From Ambrosia x helenae (lineage: Eukaryota; Streptophyta; Magnoliopsida; Asterales; Asteraceae), in assembly GCA_030844895.1 (NCBI GenBank), contig CM061230.1, forward strand, positions 412,705 through 476,704: a DNA stretch of 64,000 nt, given 5' to 3'. Of the stretch, positions 56,123 through 64,000 are shown one piece after another. The translations under genes were made by a program, and so were the position numbers. Within the stretch, counting starts at the first letter, position 1; each line of letters starts with the position of its first letter. The notes under the pieces are model-generated. The model searched no databases. It saw nothing but the letters and a program-made list of their open reading frames with translations, and was not told where the DNA came from.

Positions 56123-59100
56123 CTAATTTTACATTTAAAGTGTTACATTTAATTTAATTTCTATTTATCTACTAACATGTGCTATTTACCTTGTTTGTCA
56201 TGAATGACATTTATCGTGATGTTGAAAGATTCATGTGTACCCCAATGATGAGATTAAACATTTTGTTGGGATAATTAAAGCGATGTTTAGTTCGATGAAT
56301 GATGGAGAGATAAGTGTGTCGGCTTATGATACGGCTTGGGTTGCACTCGTGCAAGATGTTGATGGAGGTGGTTCCCCTCAATTTGTATCAAGTCTAGAGT
56401 GGATAGCAAACAATCAACTGCCTGATGGGTCTTGGGGGGACCCTATGTTGTTTATGGCTCATGATAGGATCATTAATACTTTGGCTTGCGTTATCGCGCT
56501 AACTTCTTGGAACGTTCATCCTACCAAATGTGCAAAAGGTAAATCTTTAGCGTCTCATACTAACTAAAGGTTAACTCAATTAGTTTTTACCAACGTGTGG
56601 ACTATTTTTTTGTGGTAAAAGAGTCAAAGTTTTGCTGATGTGGTGAACTGCTTATGTGGCAAAAAGTAACTTTTGATGACGTGAACTGCTTATGTAGCAA
56701 AATGTTTTGGTGACGATGACTGCTTATGTGACAGTCCAGTGGTCCACGTCAGCAAAAACTAACTGAGTTAGTTTTAGTTAGTAACGGACTGTCAGCAGTG
56801 ATTTTCGAAGTTGGACTGATGAGAGCCAATAACTGACAATTGGCGTTATTTAAATCCAATATTCTAATTAAGTATACTGACAACACACATATATCTCTTT
56901 ATATGTGTACGTCACTTGGATGTGCATAATAAAAAAAAATGGGTGATGTTATGTCACTAAAAAGGTGATACCCTTAGAACAAGGATAAAAAGAGGTGTCT
57001 TGTCACGTGTTAGGTCGCTATATTGACGTTAAAGTCACTAAAAACTGATGGTTGCAACAGTTAAGAGTCACTAATGCTTGTCGTGATGATACATACTCAG
57101 GAGTGAAATTTCTTAAAGAAAACATATGTAAACTTGAAGAGGAGAATGAGGAACATATGCCAATTGGTTTCGAAGTAGCGTTCCCTTCGCTTATAGACTG
57201 CGCAAGGAAGCTAAAAATCGAAGTCCCAGAGGACACTCCCGCCTTGAAAGAAATTTATGCGCGACGAAACCTAAAGCTCACAAAGTAAGAGTACTTTTAC
57301 GCATTTTCTTTTCTTTTTAACGGTTGATATCACATTATGTTGCTTTCATAGGCCACAAAATCGAATATTAACATATTTGTGACGCGTTTTTTTTAAACTT
57401 TTGTGACGAAAAGGATACCGATGGAAGTAGTGCACAAAGTGCCCACTACTTTACTTCATAGTTTGGAAGGAATGCCAGATTTGGAATGGGAAAAACTTAT
57501 AAAATTGCAATGTAAAGATGGGTCATTACTCTTTTCTCCATCATCTACTGCTTTTGCACTAATGAATACAAAAGATGAAAAGTGTCTTCAATATTTAACA
57601 AATATTGTGACCAAATTCAACGGTGGAGGTATGTTTTAAATATTAATGATGGTTATTAATACTTAAAAAGGAAAGTTTGTAATGTATGGTATTTTATTAA
57701 GTTTTATTAAGTTATTGTGTTTTGATCATTTTGTAGTTCCTAATGTCTACCCGGTGGATCTTTTCGAGCATATTTGGGTAGTTGATCGGCTTCAACGACT
57801 AGGGATTTCTCGTTATTTTGAGTCCGAGATCAAAAATTGTGTCGAATACATCCATAGGTATTGGACCAAGGATGGGATTTGTTGGGCGAAAAACTCGAAT
57901 GTACAAGATATTGATGATACCGCGATGGGGTTTAGGGTGTTACGAATGCATGGTTACCCAGTTACTCCAGGTTGGTTTTCATGTGACTTTACCTAAACAT
58001 CAACAATGGATTTTACCGACGGATATCTAACGAATCACCGACGAATGTGGTCGCTAACAACATTTGAAATTTTAACTATTTTTTTTTATGGATTTCTTTT
58101 ATGCTTTAGTGACCACTGATGATGCTTAATAAACTAAATTTTCTTTTCCTTTTTTAAATATTTAAAAAAAAATACTAAAATTTGTTATTGATTACCGACG
58201 GATTACTGATGGCCATTAAAACCTTACTTTTTTGTTTTTTTTTTCCTTTGGGATTTTGAATGGTCTGATGGTAATCCGTCGGTAATCATCGATGGGCTTT
58301 TCACTTAGTGAAAATGCGCCAAACATTTTCTTTAGGGACAGATTCAAAATTAACGGGATCTTTTTGCGACAGATGTACTACGACAATTTGAGAGAGATGG
58401 TAAATTCGTATGCTTTGCTGGCCAGTCAACACAAGCCGTTACAGGGATGTTCAATTTGTATAGGGCTTCTCAAGTGCTCTTCCCCGGCGAAAAAATTCTC
58501 GAAGACGCCAAGAAATTTTCTTATAATTATTTGAAGGAAAAACAGTCGGTAAACGAGCTACTTGATAAATGGATCATCGCGAAAGACTTGCCCGGCGAGG
58601 TATGCAAATATTATATAACATTAGCGACAAAAAGTTATCGTAAAACTGTCACAAAAGCTATTAGCGACGGATATTTCTACAAACTTAATAATGCTAACTC
58701 AATGGACCGTAAATCAACAGGTTGGATACGCGCTTAACGTACCATGGTATGCGAGCTTACCTCGACTCGAGACTAGATGTTACTTAGAACAGTACGGGGG
58801 CGAGGATGATGTTTGGATCGGGAAAACTTTATACAGGTATTACTACGAGTTTGTGTAGATAGATGTACATACAACTTAATAGGAAACCAATAATATATGA
58901 ACAAGCAAATATTTAGGTGTAAAAATATAGAAGAAAATCCTGATAATAATCATATTTTCTGTGCCAGCAGTTACATTTGTTACATATATAAATGAGTTAC
59001 ACAAGTGATTATTCTAACTATTAAATAATTATATTTGAAAAGCAAATCATATTTGCCAATCAAATAAAATTAATTGCCTTTCTAGAATAACCTAAAATTT

Positions 59101-60834
59101 ACTTTTAGTATTTTTAGATTCTTCAAAACACTTTTTGTATCTTTGTGTAAGGTACATAAAAATAAAGCAATCAATGGTCAAAAAAGGCTTAGAATGCAAA
59201 TACACTTTAAAATCACGCTTCTCTTCTAAGCAAAATTAATTTCTCAAAAAAAAAAAATGCTTTAATTCGTGAATATATTTCCTTAGAGATTGTTTTCTAG
59301 GTGAAGAATCTTCATAACTTATATTTGAATATTATTGTTTTTAACATTTCTTGCCTAACATATCCCCCTCCCCCTCCCCCCCCCCCCCCAAAGTTATTTC
59401 CACTTAACAACAAATATTTGAATCAAGTATAAGACATAAGACCATATTAATTTGAGTGGAACTTTCACATCATCGTCACATCAAATTCCATATTGTTTTC
59501 GCTTTTTTTTTACTTGAAAGACGCACGATTCCACACTCTACTTAGACCATGCGTAGTGGGGGGCTTTATATATAAAGCCCCCCTTTCTGATTGGTCAATG
59601 TGGCAGCTGAGTCAGCATGGAGAGAGAAACTGAAAAAGGGGTGTAGTGGTAGGGGCTTTATATATAAAGCCCCTATTAATATTTTATTATATCTTTTAAA
59701 TTAAAAAAATAATAAAATAATAATAATAAAGAGAGGGTATGAGGTGTCAACCTCTGATTGGTGGGGTTTTTTGTTTCCGGGCGTTACTTAAATCGCGCCA
59801 GAGGTGTTTTTTGTAAAATGGAGCCCCCCGTAGCGGTGTTGGGGGGCGCTATTTTTTTTTTCCAAGATAACGCCTCCATTACGGAGGGTCTTAACAAGTG
59901 AAAACCGTCACGTCATTTTTATTTTTTAGATACATTAAATAGCTTTATTTTTACAATTGTTTTAAAATATGAAACATTTTTCAAACAAAAAGAAAGATTA
60001 TAAATAAAGGGAGGAAAACTTAAAATAAATAAAGATTATATGTATTTAAATATGAGAGAATATGATGAATAAAAAACAGAACACAATTAAAATAAACTTT
60101 TAAATTCATGGTTCGTTTTATTAAATAAGAGTGATGAATCAATAAGAGGGTCTGAAATCTGAATGGCTCAGTCCTTATTAGCTGAATAGAACCTTTCATG
60201 CGTTTTTTTAGTTAAAACAAACTCTTATTACTGAATAATTAAGGGGTTTATTAGACTAAGGGGTTTGGATCGGTGAATATCAACGGTGAGCTGAGGTGGA
60301 GGGCTCCCCCTCGGCACAATGGGGTGTGGACCCCCCCCCCCCTTCAGCACTATCGGTGGAAATCCACCGCTCACCACGATCATATAATAATATTTTTTTT
60401 GTCTTTTTCCCTATAAAAATATTTTTTAAAAAAAAAGGGGGGGAAGGGGGAAGAAAGGGAAACCATTTCCCTGGTTCGGGAAGGGGAAGTGGGGAAATAA
60501 CGTGACGCTGATGTGGACAATGGGAATGGAAGGGGAGAGGGTTCCACACCCCATAGTCTTAAGAGGCTAACAAACACCCTAAGTGGTATGGAATTCACAT
60601 CATGTACAACTATTAAAAAATGTTAATATGTTACACAAATGTGGTATTCTCTGGTTAAACCAATTATTTTTTTCCGCAATACCTGCGAACCATCACATTC
60701 TAATTTCTAAGTATCCAAATTACAAATGTAATATTTGATTAGCTTTTTATTAATATAGTTCTGAAAAATAACATATTATCCGTAACAATATGTATCAATA
60801 GTAGTTATAATAATAAAATATCTGTAATGTCCAA

Positions 60835-60889
<55 letters not shown>

Positions 60890-63800
60890 GTAGTAGTAGC
60901 AAACTAGTAACAAAGAGAAAACAAAAATAGAGTACGGAAGAGGGTAAATTTAGAGCTAAGTCATATTGAATTTATTCAGATGCAGCAGTACTAGGATTTC
61001 AGTTCAAAAGTTGTTCCACATGCATTATCGGCTGTCGCTTTAGCTGCAATCAAACAAAACATTATTGTCAGTTTAAAACATGAGTGGCCCATCATCATTT
61101 AGTTCAAACAATTAAATAAATTTATAAAAAAAAAACTTGATTTTTGATCAACAAATCAATCTCTGTTTCAAGTCTGAATTTCGATTCTTTCTTTCCTTCG
61201 TTTTAAGCCATGTGTTGTGTGGGTGGTGGTAGTGCCACGTTGAAGGGCGTTGGGTGCGAAACACCGCCTCAGGATCAGCGGGAAGTCAAAGCGGGCGCGG
61301 GGCAGAGGTGCTAAGCGCTTCACGATTGTGGGGGCTTCTTCAATCTATTTATTAAAATATTAGATATCACAACTACCTAATATTATTCAGCTACCTCAAC
61401 ACAGTACCACATTTCACTCCACCACACCACTCTTTTCCTCTTGTGACGAGTGAGTAAAATGTACGTCTATGTGGCAACAATTTTTTTTCACCTTTCGCCC
61501 CACCACAACAAATAATCTTATAATGAAACATTGCCATACGTACCATTCAAACGGGGTTTTTTATTAAATGGGCCCGTTTATTACATCAATCATTTCTATA
61601 CTGGCGTATAAATTTGGTATACTAGAACACATACTACTTGAATACCTCCTGGTAGGACAATCCAAGGTGTGAAACGGTGTTGTTACTCATAAATATTAAA
61701 TCACAATAGAGGGTTGATTGTTAAACTAGATGATGTTTGGTTAGCGGTTCTCTTCATAACCAAACAGTAAAAAATGACTTTTAACTGCTATTTGTTATCT
61801 TTTGTTGTATTATAAAAAAGTTAAAAAATACATTTTGGTTACCATTTCTTATCGAGTCAAATTAACAAATGCAGGATGGGGAATGTGAGCAATAATACAT
61901 ACCTTGAGATGGCTAAATTGGACTACAATAACTGTCTAGCCTTGCATCAGCTTGAATGGAACACTATACAGCAGTAAGTTTGCTATTTTTGTCATATAGT
62001 TTTGTTACTTTTAGCATGAGAAAATAACCGCTGTCTTTTTTTATTTCGGAGACCACATTTATAACATTGAAAATCCACACCAAAATAATTAATTACATAT
62101 TTTATTTTGAATTAGTTATGAATATTATTATTTTAAACTTATCTATGGAACCATCTGGTTAAACCAGGGTGTAAATGAGCCAAGCTGCTTATGAGCTACT
62201 CAAGATCGGCTCGTTATACACTCAAATATATCGAGTCGAGTTTAAATGGGCTTCACATATTGAGTTTTATTTAGAGCATGTTTGGGATTTAGTTTAGAAC
62301 CAACTTATTTAGTCATTGCTTTTCCTAAAAGCCAGTAAGTCAATAATTGTACATCTTTAACAAAGTTCTTTTTTGTTTTGGCTTTCTAGTATGAGTTAAA
62401 AAGCTGATTTTCAAAGCCATAAAATTCTGGCTCTTTAAACTTCTTTTGGTTTTTTGAATATCAAATTACCAAACTACTCATATTTTACCCATTTTTGTTT
62501 ATTTCACATGAATAACCGAATAACCTAAGACAAACACTTTTTTAAAAAAATAACTCACTGAATTTTCCAACCACAAAGGCTAATACAAACATTTTTTTAA
62601 AAACTAATTTTGAAAAAGTTATAAGTCAATAAACACCATTCACAAAGCACTTTTGTAGTTAAATAAGTAATCCCAAACACCCTTTTAATAAACGCGCTTG
62701 AGCCTGAGCTTCACATTTCGAACTCTATTTGGCTCGCAAGCCTAAACGAGATTTTATTTATATAGTTTTTATTTAATATTATATATATACATACATACAC
62801 ATAAATACAATGCTATGACAAAATTAATAATAATATAAATTATATTATATTAAATAATCAAATATTTAATAAGTATTAAATGGGTCGAACCTGAGTCAAG
62901 CTCAAACTTGAAAAACTACGAGGAGTTGAACTCACGTGTTATAAATAGAGTTCTAAACAAGCCGAGCTCTCTTAAGTTAAACAAGCCAAGCTCATCTACC
63001 CATCAGGTTTAACCGGTCCGATCCGTTGATCGTCCGGGTGTGAATATACTACTTATAATATGTCATGATTTAAACAAATGGATCCTAATTAATTAATTTG
63101 TATGTATGCAGATGGTATGTTGATTCTGGCATTGAAAAGTTTGGGACTAGCAATGTTAGTCTTTTAGTCTCGTATTACCTGGCTGCAGCCAGCATATTCG
63201 AGCCCGAAAGGTCCACAGAGCGAATTGCGTGGGCTAAAACCGCCATATTAATCAACACCATCTCCTCCTTTTCCGATTCGTCGCAGCTCTCTAACGAGGA
63301 CAGAACAGCTTTTGTTGACGAGTTTAGAAACAAATCGTCTTTCAAACAACATTTCAAGTATGTTTTTTGTTCTTAACTAAAAGCAGTTCTTGACAGTTTA
63401 AGTTAAACTGTAAACTGTCAAGAACTGCTTTTAGCGACGCAAAAATTGTAGCGACGGAGGTTTTCTACGGTCGCAATAGTTTTTCATTAGTGTTTGCTTT
63501 GTTTGGTTACCACAGAAATGAACCATGGTACGAGGTTATGGTTGTGTTGAAAAAAACTCTACACGAGCTTGCTTTGGACGCACTCATGGCTCATAGTCAA
63601 GACATCCACCCACAACTCCACCATGCCGTAATCGCAATATAACTCTTACGCCTCTTTTTTTGTGACAAGCTATATGTTGTCGCTAACGACACTAACAATC
63701 GCCTTTTTTTGTTGTTTGGAACTAGTGGGAGATGTGGTTGACGAAGTGGCACGATGGAGTAGAGGTGCGAGGCGACGCAGAACTGATGGTACAAACAATA

Positions 63801-63911
63801 AACATGACCTCTGGCCGATGGGTATCGAAAGAGCTTGTAACTCATCCTCAATACCAACGGCTCGCAACGGTCACTAATAACATATGTCATGAATTATCTA
63901 AGTTCCATAAG
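54639..63911 (+). CDS. CPS: ent-Copalyl diphosphate synthase (class II diterpene cyclase), 3' end beyond window
   Basis: Exons: 54639-54729, 55259-55321, 55990-56075, 56229-56538, 57101-57284, 57414-57628, 57737-57970, 58373-58599, 58721-58836, 61875-61973, 63112-63357, 63516-63627, 63726-63911. The joined 2169 nt is in frame (723 codons). Full-length plant CPS is near 790 residues, so the last exon or two lie outside. Residues 1 to about 50 (MKTARVISPTTTLHHHRSS) look like a plastid transit peptide. SAYDTAW is at 111-117 and QLPDGSWGD at 143-151. The catalytic DIDD of DIDDTAM is at 374-377. His260 (LLHSLEG) and Asn319 (PNVYP) match the pair that deprotonates in ent-CPS. His328 (LFEHIW) is the residue typical of gibberellin-type CPS. 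No class I DDxxD was seen. The enzyme cyclises geranylgeranyl diphosphate to ent-CPP in plastids, the first gibberellin step. No lesion was found. Confidence 0.95.
54788..54870 (-). mobile_element. LINE 3'-end fragment in CPS intron 1
   Basis: On the minus strand, hairpin GGACAGGCCTCG-tttttt-GAGGCCTGT is followed by TTTTTGTTAATGAAATTCAA, AGTTC and an A-run. This is the same tail layout as at 9738 and 45018. It abuts a short (ATT)n tract. Confidence 0.65.
55342..55448 (+). mobile_element. 5'-truncated retrocopy tail in CPS intron 2
   Basis: AAAGGGGTGGCGACGCAGCT and TTGTTGCCCGCC...CGCTATCTTGATGTAA encode KGVATQLVARLPAILM and a stop. This matches the end of the decayed ORF at 13290-13347 (GCAGCTTGTTACCCACCCGC). 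A short 3' UTR and a run of 13 A follow, as expected for LINE-type insertion. Confidence 0.7.
56560..56860. repeat. Fragment related to the 13.9-kb foldback element, in CPS intron 4
   Basis: GGTTAACTCAATTAGTTTTT on the left and AAAAACTAACTGAGTTAGTT on the right form partial inverted arms, with repeats of ACTGCTTATGTGGCAAAA and CACGTCAGCA between them. The loop of 13890-14666 has similar words. Confidence 0.5.
59545..59890. mobile_element. Harbinger-type MITE (346 bp) in CPS intron 9, TSD TTA
   Basis: TTA lies at 59542-59544 and 59891-59893. The ends GACCATGCGTAGTGG and (reverse complement) GACCCTCCGTAATGG are inverted repeats with three mismatches. Two GGGGCTTTATATATAAAGCC palindromes lie inside. 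Confidence 0.8.
60254..60558. mobile_element. Harbinger-type MITE (305 bp) in CPS intron 9, TSD TTA
   Basis: TTA lies at 60251-60253 and 60559-60561. The ends GACTAAGGGGTTTGGA and (reverse complement) GACTATGGGGTGTGGA are inverted repeats. The interior has C-runs and a GGGGGAAGGGGGAAG tract, so frames here are low-complexity. Confidence 0.8.
60832..60898. repeat. (AAT)n/(AGT)n microsatellite in CPS intron 9
   Basis: About 18 AAT units followed by a few AGT units. Confidence 0.9.
61000..61870. other. Right part of CPS intron 9, nothing coding
   Basis: It has a GC-rich patch at about 61230-61330 (GGGCGTTGGGTGCGAAACAC, AAGCGGGCGCGGGGCAG) within AT-rich DNA. It may be another small transposon, but the ends were not found. 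Confidence 0.4.
62161..63018. mobile_element. Probable hAT-type element in CPS intron 10, with a nested MITE
   Basis: The left end CAGGGTGTAAATGAGCCAAG resembles the element at 24812. The right end (reverse complement) GGGTAGATGAGCTTGGC is similar but decayed. GGTTAAAC on the left and GGTTTAAC on the right may be an 8-bp duplication with one change. GAGCTC/GCTCGAG words lie near both ends. It hosts the MITE at 62274-62684. Confidence 0.55.
62274..62684. mobile_element. Tourist/Harbinger-type MITE (411 bp) in CPS intron 10, TSD TTA
   Basis: TTA lies at 62271-62273 and 62685-62687. The ends GAGCATGTTTGGGATTTAG and (reverse complement) AAGGGTGTTTGGGATTAC are inverted repeats. It is the same family as 16299-16478. 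Confidence 0.8.
63377..63434. other. Perfect 24-bp hairpin in CPS intron 11
   Basis: The left arm at 63377-63400 (CTAAAAGCAGTTCTTGACAG plus TTTA) and the right arm at 63411-63434 are exact reverse complements around a 10-nt loop. TTAGCGACG-type sequence, also found in introns 7, 8 and 12, begins at the right edge, so it may be the core of a small transposon. Confidence 0.85.
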
Positions 63912-64000
63912 GTAAACACAATTCTTTTTGGCATTTATATACAGTGTTGCAAAACTCGGTTTGGGCTTGTACTCAGCGACTTACCCTGGAGCGAGTACTC

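Noticed and set aside
60280..60598. Overlapping frames on both strands of 69-89 codons
   Set aside because: They lie in a C/G-run-rich MITE in CPS intron 9 with no conserved domain.
54639..63911. A diterpenoid gene cluster around CPS
   Set aside because: No other terpene synthase, P450 or transferase gene is seen in the window; the other host gene is a plastid translation factor.

Overview
This is nuclear DNA of a flowering plant. Genes have many short exons with GT/AG introns, plastid transit peptides are present, and the DNA between genes is AT-rich and packed with transposable elements and microsatellites. The diterpene cyclase at the right end and the style of several repeats suggest a eudicot of the sunflower family (Asteraceae). 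That family call is an inference from remembered sequences, not a search result.

Only two host genes look functional. A gene for chloroplast ribosome-recycling factor lies at 3776-9253 (+, 11 exons, complete). A gene for ent-copalyl diphosphate synthase, the class II diterpene cyclase that starts gibberellin biosynthesis, begins at 54639 (+). Thirteen exons, 723 codons, are visible before it runs off the right edge. Both were assembled here by joining splice sites, and every junction keeps frame. The left edge cuts a minus-strand FAR1/MULE-type gene (1-806). A broken fragment of an SnRK2-type protein kinase gene lies at 32949-33565. The two host genes share no pathway, so there is no operon or cluster logic.

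The 45 kb between them is a stack of mobile elements, many with clear boundaries. (i) At least eight small hAT-type elements have 8-bp target-site duplications (TSDs). (ii) PIF/Harbinger-type elements and MITEs have TTA/TAA duplications; three carry a Myb/SANT-like accessory gene or its remains. (iii) Helitrons lie at 16564-17950, about 42562-44323 and probably 46185-52518. (iv) tRNA-derived SINEs lie at 24590, 26166, 31560 and 45704. (v) LINE fragments include several short 3' tails. (vi) LTR elements include a 2.9-kb element with both LTRs and gag/protease ORFs but no integrase or reverse transcriptase (26413-29331), two solo LTRs (35824-38039, 49804-51228), a Cassandra-type TRIM with 5S rRNA-like sequence in its LTR (39155-39636), and a decayed Ty1/copia pol (about 39660-41990).

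Two older structures help to order the insertions. One is a direct duplication (about 24090-26310 and 34850-39115) in which each copy shows empty sites for insertions in the other. The second is a three-copy tandem array (about 44861-53110) that has been hit separately by a LINE, a SINE, a probable 6.3-kb Helitron and a MITE. All TSDs and exon coordinates were read by eye and could be off by a base or two.
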